Positions 1 through 8,892 of a stretch of DNA of 64,000 nt are shown piece by piece. The translations under genes were made by a program, and so were the position numbers. How positions within the stretch are numbered: position 1 is the first letter of the stretch; the number at the start of each line of letters is the position of its first letter. The notes beneath the pieces are model-generated. The model was not told the origin of the DNA. It saw nothing but the letters and a program-made list of their open reading frames with translations, and did not search any database. Source of the DNA: Algoriphagus sp. (lineage in GTDB: Bacteria > Bacteroidota > Bacteroidia > Cytophagales > Cyclobacteriaceae); contig NZ_JAUXYL010000020.1 in the NCBI RefSeq assembly GCF_030694375.1, positions 186,001-250,000 on the forward strand, in the 5' to 3' direction.

Positions 1-1
1 T

Positions 2-379
2 ATCTATGAAGCAGCTATTCCAGTAGGTCAAAGCCCACTTCAGTTTCTTAGCCAAAGCAATTCAAAAACTATTCAAAAGCTATCATTCAATACTTCCTCT
101 AATGACCACATGCCTTTCGTCTATGGCGATTTGTTGGTCTTCTCTTCCGATCGACCGGGAGGATTTGGGGGGTATGATTTGTATTATTCCCAGAAAACTG
201 CCAATGGTTGGACAGTGCCGATCAATTTTGGTCCAAAGATCAATTCCGAATTTGATGAATACAGGCCTGTCGTCTCTGAACAGCCAGAATTTAGCAATCG
301 TTTGATGATCTTTTCCTCCAACCGTCCAGGGGGGTTGGGAGGATTTGATTTGTACTTCGTAGGGATTCCGAAGTTTTAG
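2..379 (+). CDS. PD40 (WD40-like) repeat protein, C-terminal end only
   Basis: The reading frame is open from the left edge, so only the last 125 or so residues are visible and the start lies outside. Two copies of the PD40 blade motif are plain: SSDRPGGFGGYDLYY and, near the end, SSNRPGGLGGFDLYF. In Bacteroidota this motif is typical of exported proteins with TolB-like propellers, often followed by an OmpA-like domain. Here the protein stops right after the last blade, so no OmpA domain follows. The role is unknown, probably cell-envelope. The next gene converges on it across about 100 bases that hold only a weak hairpin. Confidence 0.75.
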   Translation: MYEAAIPVGQSPLQFLSQSNSKTIQKLSFNTSSNDHMPFVYGDLLVFSSDRPGGFGGYDLYYSQKTANGWTVPINFGPKINSEFDEYRPVVSEQPEFSNRLMIFSSNRPGGLGGFDLYFVGIPKF

Positions 380-478
380 AAAATTACAAGGATCAATATA
401 TTTTCGGAGAAAGAAAGGTTTTAATTAGAGAAGTGAGTGGATATTCACTTCGGCAAGACACTCATCACGTTGGAGAAT

Positions 479-1309
479 TTACTTCAAACGGTTTAGGGAT
501 TCAGGCAGGACATAAACGTTGATCCCATTTTTTACCACAAAGGTGATGATCTCCCGACCAATCTGCACTGATTCTATTCCTTTCACAGGGGTTGGTCCCA
601 AATCAGTTACGACCTTGGTCGAAATCGAATACATTTTCAGATTTTCTCCATCGACCCAAAACAGATGTTCGTTGTAGAAACACATCCTTTGGTCGAATTG
701 GAGATCCGCTTTTTGGATAAAATTCCCCTGATTGTCAAAAATGAAAATTCCCGTAGTCGGGACATTCATGAATAGGCGGTTTTTGAACTCCCGGATTTCG
801 GTCACTTTCAGATCAACTGAATTTAAAATCAAATTGAGGGGCTGCGATTGAATAATGATATTTCGGAGATAGTCCAGACTTTTCAGCGAAAGATCAGATT
901 CATCCCAAATCCAGATGATGTTGTTGTTTCCCAAGGTTGCAGCTTTGGGGAGGGTGATGGTATTGATTAATAAGCTGTTTTCGGCAATCGGGTTCAGGAA
1001 GCGATCCATGATTCGATACGCTTGAAGATCGGCCGAAAAGGTGAAAATATTGACCGTCCAGGAAGCTTCCAATTGGTGAATCCTGGCTTGCCGGGTAGGA
1101 GAGAAGAGGTTGAGCTGCTTACCGGATTTGTTAAAAAGGTATACATCACCTGTAGCGTTACTTACAAAAATTTGGTCCCGTGTATCGAGAGAAACCAAAT
1201 CTAAGTTATTCAACTTGATCTCTGAAATCGGGTTTCCGTACTCAAGTTTATCCTGAGCTAAAAGCACATTGGAGAGCAGCCAAAAAACCAGAATCGGTGC
1301 GTGCTTCAT
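479..1309 (-). CDS. Exported propeller-like protein of unknown function
   Basis: A 276-residue protein with a clear N-terminal signal peptide (hydrophobic run about residues 5-18, cleavage near LLAQ). The body has repeated short strands with hydrophobic-aromatic alternation, such as VYLFNKSGKQLNLF and IFIFDNQGNFIQKA. These resemble beta-propeller blades in which an 'FDNQGNF' turn recurs, but I recognise no named family. Its start codon overlaps the end of the lpxH-like gene by four bases (ATGA), so the two are probably translated together. The product probably acts in the periplasm or outer envelope. No catalytic motif is visible. Confidence 0.65.
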   Translation of the reverse strand: MKHAPILVFWLLSNVLLAQDKLEYGNPISEIKLNNLDLVSLDTRDQIFVSNATGDVYLFNKSGKQLNLFSPTRQARIHQLEASWTVNIFTFSADLQAYRIMDRFLNPIAENSLLINTITLPKAATLGNNNIIWIWDESDLSLKSLDYLRNIIIQSQPLNLILNSVDLKVTEIREFKNRLFMNVPTTGIFIFDNQGNFIQKADLQFDQRMCFYNEHLFWVDGENLKMYSISTKVVTDLGPTPVKGIESVQIGREIITFVVKNGINVYVLPESLNRLK

Positions 1310-2082
1310 TTTTCGAAAGTCATAAGTTTTCCACCTGCGGCATCAAACTCCAAATACGTATTTTGGGAGACCCACTCCCCCAGATTGAAGTAGGTCGATT
1401 TTTCACCAACAGGAAGCTCCAAGGGAAGGTGCCGATGTCCGAAGATGTAAAAATCATGATGAAATCGGGATTCCAGGTCTTTGCAATATTGCCATAGCCA
1501 TTCATCTTCATTCATGAAGCGATTTTCATTTTTACCCATGTTGGTGATTCGACTTCGGCTTGACCATGCTTTGGCAAGTTTAACACCAAGATCAGGATGA
1601 AGCCATCTGAACAGCCAATTTGCAAAGGGATTGGTGAAAACAGTTTTGAGGAATTTGTATGAATTATCTCCCGGGCCCAAGCCGTCTCCATGTCCTACCA
1701 GAATTTTTTTTCCTTCAACAGATAGCACAATCGGGTGATGATATACCGGTATTCCCAGCTCTCTGGTGAAGTAGTCTTTCATCCAGAGATCATGATTTCC
1801 TGTGAAAAATAGGATGGGAATTCCCTGCTCCCTGATTTGGGAGATCTTTGAGATGAATGGAATAAACCCTTTAGGAATGACTTCACCGTATTCAAACCAA
1901 AAATCAAAAATATCTCCTACCAAAAAGATGGCAGCGGCATCATTTGAAATCGAATCGAGCCAACGGATGATTCGTTTTTCTCTGATTTTACTTTCCGTTT
2001 CATTCGGTGCTCCCAAATGAAAGTCAGAGGCAAAATAGAGTTTTTTCCCTTTCAGAGAAAAGTCAAGAGGTGCAGCTTGCAT
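1306..2082 (-). CDS. lpxH: UDP-2,3-diacylglucosamine diphosphatase (LpxH-type metallophosphoesterase)
   Basis: The predicted role is hydrolysis of UDP-2,3-diacylglucosamine to lipid X in lipid A synthesis, at the inner face of the cytoplasmic membrane. The calcineurin-like metal-binding motifs appear in order: DFHLG (Asp20, His22), GDIFDFW (Asp57), GNHD (Asn96, His97), a central HGD and a late GHRH. The 258-residue length fits LpxH (about 240) better than larger phosphodiesterases. The gene follows the ftsH terminator, so it is probably transcribed separately, and it overlaps the downstream propeller-like gene by four bases. Some Bacteroidota LpxH homologues are annotated only as metallophosphoesterases, so substrate specificity is inferred. 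Confidence 0.85.
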   Translation of the reverse strand: MQAAPLDFSLKGKKLYFASDFHLGAPNETESKIREKRIIRWLDSISNDAAAIFLVGDIFDFWFEYGEVIPKGFIPFISKISQIREQGIPILFFTGNHDLWMKDYFTRELGIPVYHHPIVLSVEGKKILVGHGDGLGPGDNSYKFLKTVFTNPFANWLFRWLHPDLGVKLAKAWSSRSRITNMGKNENRFMNEDEWLWQYCKDLESRFHHDFYIFGHRHLPLELPVGEKSTYFNLGEWVSQNTYLEFDAAGGKLMTFEK

Positions 2083-2104
2083 GTAAATAGATAATGTCGT
2101 GGAG

Positions 2105-2112
2105 CAAAAATA
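2105..2112 (-). promoter_or_regulatory. Candidate -7 element for the lpxH unit
   Basis: On the minus strand the site reads TATTTTTG, an exact match to the Bacteroidota -7 consensus TAnnTTTG, about 23 bases before the lpxH start and just after the ftsH terminator. No TTG is present at the expected -33 spacing, so this is a weak call. Confidence 0.3.
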
Positions 2113-2113
2113 A

Positions 2114-2140
2114 AAAAGCCCCGATTGGAACGGGGCTTTT
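2114..2140 (-). terminator. Rho-independent terminator of ftsH
   Basis: A perfect 10-base-pair stem (AAAAGCCCCG with CGGGGCTTTT) closes a seven-base loop. On the minus strand it is followed by a T-run. It lies just past the ftsH stop and separates ftsH from lpxH. Confidence 0.85.
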
Positions 2141-2144
2141 GTAC

Positions 2145-4199
2145 TTATTTTTCTGTCTTGACTTCCGGCAGCTCTACTTTTTCAATCTCGGTTTCAGCTT
2201 CTTTGGCCCCTTCTTTCACTTCTTCCGGGGCGATGATCACCTTGTCCTTCTTGTTGGTGAAGGCTTGATACGTCGTCTCCTTGTCGAAAGGCCGCTTTCC
2301 GATCAGTTTTTCCAAGTCAGCCTGGAATAGGATTTCTTTTTCCAAAAGCTCTTTGGCCAGAATCTCCAAGTGATCCCGGTGTTCTTTCAGAAGATCGAGC
2401 GTACGGGTATAAGCAGATTGGATCAATTTGCTCACTTCCTGATCAATCATCTCAGCGGTTGCTTCAGAGTAAGGCTTGGTCATTTTATAACCGTCAGCCT
2501 TGCTGTCATAGAAGGAAATGTGTCCTAATTTTTCATTCATTCCATAGACCGAAACGATGGAATAGGCCATCTTGGTGATCCGTTCCAGATCGCTCAGTGC
2601 ACCGGTTGAAATTTTCCCAAAGATGATCTCCTCAGCAGCACGTCCACCCAGGGTCATACACATCTCATCAAACAACTGCTCTGTCTGATAAAGAAATTGC
2701 TCTTTTGGCAGGTATTGAGCATAACCCAAAGCCGCCACTCCACGAGGTACAATACTCACCTTTACCAAAGGATCGGCATGCTCAAGAAACCAGCCTGCTA
2801 CAGCGTGTCCCGCCTCATGATAGGCAACAATTTTCTTTTCATCAGGGGAGATGATTTTGGTTTTCTTCTCCAATCCGCCGATCACCCGATCCACTGCGTC
2901 CTGAAAATCCTGCATATCCACCGCAGTTTTGTTTCTTCTTGCGGCAATCAAGGCGGCTTCGTTACACACGTTGGCGATTTCGGCACCGGCAAATCCCGGA
3001 GTTTGGGCAGCCAGTTTTTTAGGATCGATATCCTCAGCGATTTTGATCGGCTTCAAGTGCACTTTGAAGATAGCTTCACGGCCATTGATATCCGGCTTGT
3101 CAATGGATATTTGTCTGTCAAATCGACCCGCTCTCAATAGAGCGCTGTCTAGGACATCAGGTCTGTTGGTGGCGGCAAGTACAATTACGCCAGAATCGGT
3201 ACCGAAGCCATCCATTTCTACAAGGAGTGAGTTCAGGGTATTCTCTCGCTCGTCATTTGAACCAGGCATTTGGCCCTTTCCTCTGGATCTACCAATTGCA
3301 TCAATTTCATCAATGAAGATGATACAGGGTGCTTTTTCTTTGGCCTGCTTAAACAAGTCACGCACTCGTGCTGCTCCTACACCGACGAACATCTCGACAA
3401 AGTCAGAACCTGAAAGTGTAAAGAATGGTACTCCTGCCTCACCGGCTACAGCTTTTGCAAGCAAGGTTTTACCGGTGCCCGGAGGGCCTACCAGCAGTGC
3501 ACCTTTTGGGATTTTACCTCCCAGTTTGGTGAATTTCCCGGGGTTTTTGAGGAATTCTACGATTTCCTGAATTTCTTCTTTGGCTTCATCCAATCCGGCA
3601 ACATTGTCAAACGTGATCTTGACTTTGTTTTCTGCATCAAAAAGCTGAGCTTTTGACTTACCCACATTGAAGATTTGTCCTCCCGGCCCGGAGGGTCCGG
3701 CCATTCTTCGCATCATAAACCAGAAGAATACGAATAGCAAAATCAGGAACCCAAAGCTTCCGAAATAACTGCTCCAGTTTTCTTCATTGGTCACAGAAGC
3801 GCCAATCCTGCTTTCTTCAGGCATTTTTTCTTCCATAGCCTGAAAGTCAGTCTGGAACTTATCCGAAGTGGTCACTTGCAGCGCGTAGTGTGGCCCAGTC
3901 GGATTGAAAAAGGAAGAATTGGATTCTAACTCAGTCTTGTATTTGGCGTTTTGTAAAGCGGCAGGTTTCAGGGTAACATCTACCCTGTTCATGTTTCGGA
4001 CGATTACTACCTTGGCGACATCTCCGGACATGTACATGTCTTCAAAGCGCTTCTGCGTGATATCAATCACTGCCCCGCGCTGTTGGATCCATGTCAATCC
4101 CAGAAGTACCATTACGGCAGCAATAATCAACCAAAGTTGAAAATTGGGTTTTTGAGGTGCCTTAGGAAGTATGCTTTTATTCTTATTTTTTTCGCTCAT
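2145..4199 (-). CDS. ftsH: ATP-dependent zinc metalloprotease FtsH
   Basis: A membrane-anchored AAA+ protease that degrades misfolded or regulatory membrane and cytosolic proteins as a hexamer. There are two transmembrane segments, about residues 22-38 and 148-164, with the FtsH extracellular domain between them. Then come Walker A GPPGTGKT (238-245), Walker B IIFIDEID (about 293-300), the second region of homology with ATNRPDVLD (343-351), and the zinc-binding HEAGH at 461-465. The length of 684 residues is normal for Bacteroidota FtsH. The C-terminus is charged and Glu/Lys-rich. It lies 67 bases downstream of rsfS on the same strand, probably as one unit, and ends at a strong terminator. 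Confidence 0.97.
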   Translation of the reverse strand: MSEKNKNKSILPKAPQKPNFQLWLIIAAVMVLLGLTWIQQRGAVIDITQKRFEDMYMSGDVAKVVIVRNMNRVDVTLKPAALQNAKYKTELESNSSFFNPTGPHYALQVTTSDKFQTDFQAMEEKMPEESRIGASVTNEENWSSYFGSFGFLILLFVFFWFMMRRMAGPSGPGGQIFNVGKSKAQLFDAENKVKITFDNVAGLDEAKEEIQEIVEFLKNPGKFTKLGGKIPKGALLVGPPGTGKTLLAKAVAGEAGVPFFTLSGSDFVEMFVGVGAARVRDLFKQAKEKAPCIIFIDEIDAIGRSRGKGQMPGSNDERENTLNSLLVEMDGFGTDSGVIVLAATNRPDVLDSALLRAGRFDRQISIDKPDINGREAIFKVHLKPIKIAEDIDPKKLAAQTPGFAGAEIANVCNEAALIAARRNKTAVDMQDFQDAVDRVIGGLEKKTKIISPDEKKIVAYHEAGHAVAGWFLEHADPLVKVSIVPRGVAALGYAQYLPKEQFLYQTEQLFDEMCMTLGGRAAEEIIFGKISTGALSDLERITKMAYSIVSVYGMNEKLGHISFYDSKADGYKMTKPYSEATAEMIDQEVSKLIQSAYTRTLDLLKEHRDHLEILAKELLEKEILFQADLEKLIGKRPFDKETTYQAFTNKKDKVIIAPEEVKEGAKEAETEIEKVELPEVKTEK

Positions 4200-4266
4200 C
4201 GCTTTTGTGGTAATTCTTTAAGATTATGCTAAAACGGATTAACCATTTGAAAGTTTATTCGGGTAT

Positions 4267-4614
4267 TTAATTCACTCGGATGGTTTTGGCATCTCCCCAA
4301 AGCTCCTCCAAACCATAATAATTTCTTTTCTCTTTCAGGAAAATATGGACTACGACATCAAAATAATCCATCAAGACCCATTCGCCGTTTGATTTCCCCT
4401 CAACTTTTCGTGCAGGAGTTTCATTTACCTTTTGTATTTCGGCTTCAATAGATTCTGAGATTGCTTCAAGTTGCGTGTCTGAATTACCGGAACAGATTAC
4501 AAAAAAGTCAGTTACTGAATTTTTTATTTTCCTAAGGTCCATTACTAAAATTTCAGAAGCTTTTTTTTCTTCCATTCCTTTGACGATCACCTTGCTCAGC
4601 GCTTCTGCTGTCAT
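4267..4614 (-). CDS. rsfS: Ribosome silencing factor RsfS
   Basis: RsfS binds ribosomal protein uL14 on the large subunit and blocks subunit joining when nutrients are scarce. The 115-residue length and the family core are typical (older names YbeB, Iojap, DUF143): LDLRKIKNSVTDFFVICSG, EGKSNGEWVLMDYFDVVVHIF and the WGDAK end. It is divergent from birA across 58 bases, and ftsH follows it on the same strand, a neighbourhood common in Bacteroidota. I saw no good promoter match in the short divergent gap. Confidence 0.93.
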   Translation of the reverse strand: MTAEALSKVIVKGMEEKKASEILVMDLRKIKNSVTDFFVICSGNSDTQLEAISESIEAEIQKVNETPARKVEGKSNGEWVLMDYFDVVVHIFLKEKRNYYGLEELWGDAKTIRVN

Positions 4615-4672
4615 ATATTGATTTAATTTTACGGGACGATGTAAGTAACCCTATTAGCCCAACCGAAAAATA

Positions 4673-5437
4673 ATGTATAAAATTCTTGCCAACACGATTT
4701 TTTTGGGGAAAGATGTTCTTTTCCTGCCAGAGTGTCACTCGTCTAATGACAAAGCTCTCGAACTGATCCGATCCGAGAAGGCCAATGAAGGTACAATTGT
4801 AATCTGTAACCATCAAACTCAGGGAAAAGGTCAGCGAGGTAACACTTGGGAAGCGCTGCCGGGTCAAAACTTGACCTTTTCGCTGGTTTTGAAGCCAAAC
4901 TTTCTGGATGTGTCCGAACAGTTTTTTCTTAACATGGTAATCTCTAACAGTATTCGCAGAATGCTTCAAGACTACCTCCCTGACTTGAAAGTAAAGTGGC
5001 CTAACGATTTGGTAGTACCTGACCGAGGTAAAATCGGAGGTGTGTTGATTGAAAATATTGTCAATTCATCCGCATGGGAATTTGCCGTTGTAGGAATTGG
5101 ACTGAACATCAATCAACGAGATTTCCTAAACAAAAACGCCACCTCTTTGTCTTTGATTACAGGTGGACAGTATGAACTTGAAGAGCTGTTAAAACTACTC
5201 GTTGCCCACTTAGAGCAAGGTTACATTTCCTTAAAAAAGGGAAAAATGGAAGAGGTTCGGAAGGAATATCTGAGTCATTTGTTTTTAAAAGACATATGGG
5301 GAACTTTCACAGAAAGTGAAATCGAATTTGATGGGAAAATAGTCGGTGTTTCTCAAGATGGAAAACTTCAAATAATGCTAAAAGATGGTTCTGAGCGGTT
5401 TTTTGGCCTTAAGGAAATCACCTTCCCAAATCTTTAG
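4673..5437 (+). CDS. birA: Biotin--[acetyl-CoA-carboxylase] ligase (class I BirA)
   Basis: It activates biotin with ATP and attaches it to the biotin carrier lysine of acetyl-CoA carboxylase and related enzymes, in the cytoplasm. The biotinyl-AMP loop is seen as GKGQRGNTWEA (about residues 51-61), followed by KWPNDL and GKIGGVLIEN. At 254 residues there is no N-terminal helix-turn-helix, so it lacks the repressor function of E. coli BirA. The C-terminal SH3-like part (about 205-254) is present. It is transcribed away from rsfS and followed by ahcY after 75 bases that hold a likely promoter. Confidence 0.92.
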   Translation: MYKILANTIFLGKDVLFLPECHSSNDKALELIRSEKANEGTIVICNHQTQGKGQRGNTWEALPGQNLTFSLVLKPNFLDVSEQFFLNMVISNSIRRMLQDYLPDLKVKWPNDLVVPDRGKIGGVLIENIVNSSAWEFAVVGIGLNINQRDFLNKNATSLSLITGGQYELEELLKLLVAHLEQGYISLKKGKMEEVRKEYLSHLFLKDIWGTFTESEIEFDGKIVGVSQDGKLQIMLKDGSERFFGLKEITFPNL

Positions 5438-5465
5438 CAAGTTTTCTATTCCCAAATTTAAGCAG

Positions 5466-5473
5466 TAACTTTG
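5466..5473 (+). promoter_or_regulatory. Candidate -7 promoter element of ahcY
   Basis: TAACTTTG matches TAnnTTTG exactly and lies about 40 bases before the ahcY start. The upstream TTG is degenerate (GTTTT at roughly the right distance). The leader is too short for a known SAH or SAM riboswitch. Confidence 0.45.
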
Positions 5474-5512
5474 CTGTTCTTGTAAGAGTTTAATTCTTTA
5501 ACTATCAATAAC

Positions 5513-6832
5513 ATGTCAGAAATTAAATCTGAAAAATTCATTCAGTACCGAGTAAAAGACATCTCACTTGCCGAGTGGGGAAGAAAAGAAATCAGGTTGG
5601 CGGAATCAGAAATGCCAGGATTAATGGCCTTAAGAGCCGAATTTGGTCCATCGCAGCCTTTGAAAGGGGCTAGAGTTGCCGGCTGTCTTCACATGACAAT
5701 CCAGACTGCTGTTTTGATTGAGACTTTGGTTGCCTTAGGAGCAGAAGTAACATGGTCTTCTTGTAATATTTTCTCCACTCAGGACCACGCAGCAGCGGCT
5801 ATTGCAGCTGCAGGAATCCAGGTTTATGCATGGAAAGGTCAGACTGAAGAGGAATTCGAATGGTGTATCGAACAGACCTTATTTTTTGGTGAAGAAAGAC
5901 AGCCATTGAATATGATTCTCGACGATGGTGGTGACTTGACAAACATGGTATTGGATCAATACCCTGAGTTGGTTGCCGGTGTCAGAGGATTGTCTGAAGA
6001 AACTACCACAGGAGTACACAGGCTTTACGAAAGAATGAAAAACGGTACGCTTCCAATGCCTGCCATCAACGTGAACGATTCTGTAACCAAATCTAAATTT
6101 GACAACAAATACGGCTGTAAGGAGTCCCTAGTGGATGCAATTCGTCGTGCTACTGATGTGATGATGGCTGGTAAAGTAGCCGTTGTGGCAGGATATGGTG
6201 ACGTAGGAAAAGGTTCTGCGGCTTCATTGAAAGGTGCTGGCGCACGTGTGATTGTGACGGAGATTGATCCGATCTGCGCACTGCAAGCTGCTATGGATGG
6301 GTTTGCGGTTAAAAAGATGAAGGATGCCGTGAAAGAGGGTGACATCATCGTCACTGCTACCGGTAACAAAAACATCATCACCGCCGAACACTTCAAATCT
6401 ATGAAAGACAAGGCGATCGTATGTAATATCGGCCACTTCGACAATGAAATCGATATGGCTTGGCTGAACAAAAACTACGGTCATACCAAAAATGTAATCA
6501 AACCGCAGGTTGACCTGTACGACTTGGATGGCAAAGAAATTCTTGTTTTGGCAGAAGGTCGATTGGTGAATTTAGGTTGCGCAACGGGTCACCCCTCTTT
6601 TGTGATGTCCAATTCATTCACAAACCAGACTTTGGCCCAGCTGGAGCTGTGGGACAACTACAAGAATTATCAGCCGGGAGTGTATGTGCTTCCCAAGCAT
6701 TTGGATGAGAAAGTGGCAGCACTTCACCTTTCTAAATTGGGCGTTGAATTGGACACTTTGTCCGCTGATCAGGCTGAATACATAGGAGTGGAGGTTCAAG
6801 GACCGTTCAAACCGGAGTATTACAGATATTAA
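5513..6832 (+). CDS. ahcY: Adenosylhomocysteinase (S-adenosyl-L-homocysteine hydrolase)
   Basis: It splits S-adenosylhomocysteine into adenosine and homocysteine and so relieves product inhibition of methyltransferases. It is cytoplasmic and NAD-dependent. The NAD-binding glycine motif [10 protein letters not shown] (about residues 226-235) and the active-site stretch SVTKSKFDN are clear, as is the family ending FKPEYYRY, which carries the C-terminal Lys/Tyr that reaches into the neighbouring subunit. The 439-residue length is usual. The gene stands alone with its own candidate promoter and a good terminator, as expected for a highly expressed housekeeping gene. Confidence 0.97.
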   Translation: MSEIKSEKFIQYRVKDISLAEWGRKEIRLAESEMPGLMALRAEFGPSQPLKGARVAGCLHMTIQTAVLIETLVALGAEVTWSSCNIFSTQDHAAAAIAAAGIQVYAWKGQTEEEFEWCIEQTLFFGEERQPLNMILDDGGDLTNMVLDQYPELVAGVRGLSEETTTGVHRLYERMKNGTLPMPAINVNDSVTKSKFDNKYGCKESLVDAIRRATDVMMAGKVAVVAGYGDVGKGSAASLKGAGARVIVTEIDPICALQAAMDGFAVKKMKDAVKEGDIIVTATGNKNIITAEHFKSMKDKAIVCNIGHFDNEIDMAWLNKNYGHTKNVIKPQVDLYDLDGKEILVLAEGRLVNLGCATGHPSFVMSNSFTNQTLAQLELWDNYKNYQPGVYVLPKHLDEKVAALHLSKLGVELDTLSADQAEYIGVEVQGPFKPEYYRY

Positions 6833-6859
6833 TTAACAGAGTAAAAGTTGCTTAGAGAG

Positions 6860-6885
6860 GCCTCGAAGAAATTCGGGGCTTTTTT
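6860..6885 (+). terminator. Rho-independent terminator of ahcY
   Basis: GCCTCGAA pairs with TTCGGGGC (one G-T wobble) around a GAAA tetraloop and is followed by six T residues. It lies between two convergent genes and reaches the stop codon of the lipoprotein gene on the other strand. Confidence 0.85.
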
Positions 6886-7684
6886 ATGGATTTAACTGAA
6901 GCGATCTTCCATCTGGCAAAGTTGAAGTCACAACGGGATTGCAATTTATGCTCTGTTCGAACCGGACTTTATAATCTATGCTACTGGAGGGGCTTCTGGA
7001 GATGATCCAGTTCTCTTTTCCTTTTTGAGGCAATTCCCAGCCATCCCGGTAGCATGAGAAAGACTGTTCTTTTGCTTCTGTAATGACCAAGGAAAAATCA
7101 CGCCCAGCAGGATTTCTTCCTTCTATTCTTCCTCGTGTACTGAGCGCAAAGGGCCTTGAACCAAGCCTTGCCACGGAATAGGAAAAGGAGCCACTGGCTA
7201 CAAAACCAAGATTTTTTTCAAGCTCAACCTGTAGATTTTCAAAAGTTTCCTTGTTTTCATTGAACGAAGGATTTACAAAATATCTGACTCCGTCAATTAA
7301 CGTCTTTCCAAAGAAATATTTTTCATAGGTCATCGACCAAGATGGGTTTGAAGTATTGGAAAGCGTAAAGTCCAGAATGATTTTGCCTGTTCTGAGCGTT
7401 TTATTCGGCTGCTGGCACTCCTGTGGATTAGAATAGTTCAGCTCAATGATTCTCGAACCGGGACTGCGGATAATTTCAGGGCATCCTGGTAATTCTTCCG
7501 GAAATGTCCTGAAATACTCAGTCAAGGAAATATTTCCGAGGTAACTGCTTTCATTTATTGCCTCAGAAAACCGAAAAAACTGATTCGCCTCCTGACTTAA
7601 GTCAGTGGAGATGTCTTTACCGACATCTTCTGTACAAGACCAAGAAAGGATTGAAGCTGAAATAAGAAGTAGGAATTTTTTCAT
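6884..7684 (-). CDS. Hypothetical lipoprotein
   Basis: A 266-residue protein that begins with a lipoprotein signal (MKKFLLLISASILSWSC), so it should be lipidated at Cys17 and anchored in a membrane facing the periplasm. The rest is beta-rich with a few scattered cysteines (CPEI, NPQECQQ, FSCYRDGW, SINCNP) that could form disulfides. I recognise no family; the layout resembles small lipocalin-like or calycin-like lipoproteins, but this is only an impression. It is monocistronic, convergent with ahcY and divergent from the SDR gene. Confidence 0.7.
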   Translation of the reverse strand: MKKFLLLISASILSWSCTEDVGKDISTDLSQEANQFFRFSEAINESSYLGNISLTEYFRTFPEELPGCPEIIRSPGSRIIELNYSNPQECQQPNKTLRTGKIILDFTLSNTSNPSWSMTYEKYFFGKTLIDGVRYFVNPSFNENKETFENLQVELEKNLGFVASGSFSYSVARLGSRPFALSTRGRIEGRNPAGRDFSLVITEAKEQSFSCYRDGWELPQKGKENWIISRSPSSSIDYKVRFEQSINCNPVVTSTLPDGRSLQLNP

Positions 7685-7838
7685 TTGAATAGTGAATAAT
7701 GAGATGCTTTCAAATTCCGCGCCTGATTGCTATCTTGGCTTTAACGAAAGAATTCAAAGACATATAATCAGTCCTGCCTGATTCAGGTAGATGGTTGCGA
7801 GATAATGGAAATAGACAATGAAAAACATATTAGAAACA

Positions 7839-7959
7839 GATGAAATCGAGCCTGTCTGCTACAGGCAGGCATGACTAGGATCGTCACACACTGGGATGCC
7901 CCGAGCTATCGGGGAATCCATGCGAAGATTCCATGTGGCAAATAAAAATCAAATTATAA
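7839..7959 (+). repeat. Dispersed intergenic repeat, copy A
   Basis: It shares GATGAAATCGAG, then CTGTC, ACAGG, CACACACTG and GATG in order, and an AT-rich end (TCAAATTATAA), with copy B at 33400. Within it lie two hairpins: GCCTGTCTG/CAGGCAGGC (7850-7870) and CCCCGA/TCGGGG (7899-7914). Copy B lacks both perfect stems. It fills most of the 279-base gap before the SDR gene and ends just upstream of that start codon. It encodes no protein. The form suggests a non-autonomous extragenic palindromic element. Confidence 0.6.
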
Positions 7960-7963
7960 ACAC

Positions 7964-8836
7964 ATGAAATTTAACGAAGGAATGCTCCGTGAGGGAGCAC
8001 TTAAAGATAAAAACATTCTTGTGACCGGAGGCGGTACAGGTCTTGGTCGATCCATGGGGGAATATTTCTTGCAGCTGGGGGCTAATCTTGTCATCACATC
8101 GAGAAAAATCGATGTCCTTCAAGAAACTGCCAAAGAAATGATGGAAAAAAACGGAGGCAAAGTCATTCCGGTAGCCTGTGATGTCCGTGACATCGATCAA
8201 GTGGAGGCGATGTGGGAAAAAGCAAAGTCCGAGTTGGGTCAAATCCACGTAGTACTTAATAATGCAGCCGGTAATTTTATCAGTCCGACAGAAAGACTGT
8301 CTACCAATGCGTTCAATACGGTGTTGGATATTGTGCTAAAAGGGACTTCTCAGGTCACACTTACTGCCGGAAAGGATTGGATTGCACATAAACAGGCAGG
8401 AACATTCTTAAATATTGTGACAACCTATGCCTGGACAGGGTCTGGATATGTGGTCCCTTCTGCTGCAGCAAAGGCAGGAGTACTAGCTTTGACCCGCTCC
8501 CTTGCAGTAGAATGGGCAAAATATGGAATTCGATCCAATGCAATAGCTCCGGGGCCATTTCCGACCGAGGGTGCTTGGAGTAGATTGCTGCCAGGTGATT
8601 TGTTAAAAAAATTCGATCCAGCTAAAAAAGTTCCTGTGGGCAGAGTGGGTGAGCATCAGGAACTGGCAAATATTGCGGCCTATTTGGTTTCTGATTTTTC
8701 GGCTTATGTCAATGGAGAAGTAATCACAATTGATGGTGGAGAGTGGCTTAAAGGTGCAGGAGAGTTCAATAATTTAGATCAGATACCTCAAGAAATGTGG
8801 GATATGATGGAGGTGTCTAGAGGAAAAAAGCCCTAA
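7964..8836 (+). CDS. SDR oxidoreductase, 2,4-dienoyl-CoA reductase-like
   Basis: A short-chain dehydrogenase of 290 residues with the NADP(H)-binding GGGTGLGRSMG (about residues 22-32) and NNAAGNF. In the catalytic region the usual YxxxK is replaced by SAAAK. The following IAPGPFPTEGAWSRL segment matches the mammalian-type 2,4-dienoyl-CoA reductase group, where Lys is kept and Tyr moves elsewhere. The inferred role is reduction of dienoyl-CoA intermediates during breakdown of unsaturated fatty acids. The enoyl-CoA hydratase in this window could act in the same pathway but is 47 kb away. A generic SDR role cannot be excluded. Confidence 0.8.
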   Translation: MKFNEGMLREGALKDKNILVTGGGTGLGRSMGEYFLQLGANLVITSRKIDVLQETAKEMMEKNGGKVIPVACDVRDIDQVEAMWEKAKSELGQIHVVLNNAAGNFISPTERLSTNAFNTVLDIVLKGTSQVTLTAGKDWIAHKQAGTFLNIVTTYAWTGSGYVVPSAAAKAGVLALTRSLAVEWAKYGIRSNAIAPGPFPTEGAWSRLLPGDLLKKFDPAKKVPVGRVGEHQELANIAAYLVSDFSAYVNGEVITIDGGEWLKGAGEFNNLDQIPQEMWDMMEVSRGKKP

Positions 8837-8857
8837 GCCCCAGCATAGTTTGGGGCT
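8836..8857 (+). terminator. Hairpin overlapping the SDR stop codon
   Basis: AGCCCCA and TGGGGCT form a seven-base-pair stem with an eight-base loop. The stem begins at the last base of the stop codon. No T-run follows, so it may be a weak terminator or an RNA 3'-end stabiliser. Confidence 0.45.
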
Positions 8858-8892
8858 ATCTGAAAGCTAAATGGAAAATCAAAAACCTGTAA

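Noticed and set aside
430..451. Seven-base-pair hairpin GAAGTGA/TCACTTC between the first two genes
   Set aside because: It has no T-run on either side and is not clearly a terminator; a weak stem of this size is expected by chance.
2697..3570. Plus-strand frames of 147 and 213 residues opposite ftsH
   Set aside because: They are reverse-strand shadows of the ftsH coding sequence; ftsH motifs are intact in the other frame.
5438..5512. SAH or SAM riboswitch before ahcY
   Set aside because: The leader is only 75 bases and does not contain a recognisable aptamer core.
6025..6484. Minus-strand frames inside ahcY
   Set aside because: They are shadow frames opposite the conserved NAD-binding region of ahcY and show no independent motif.
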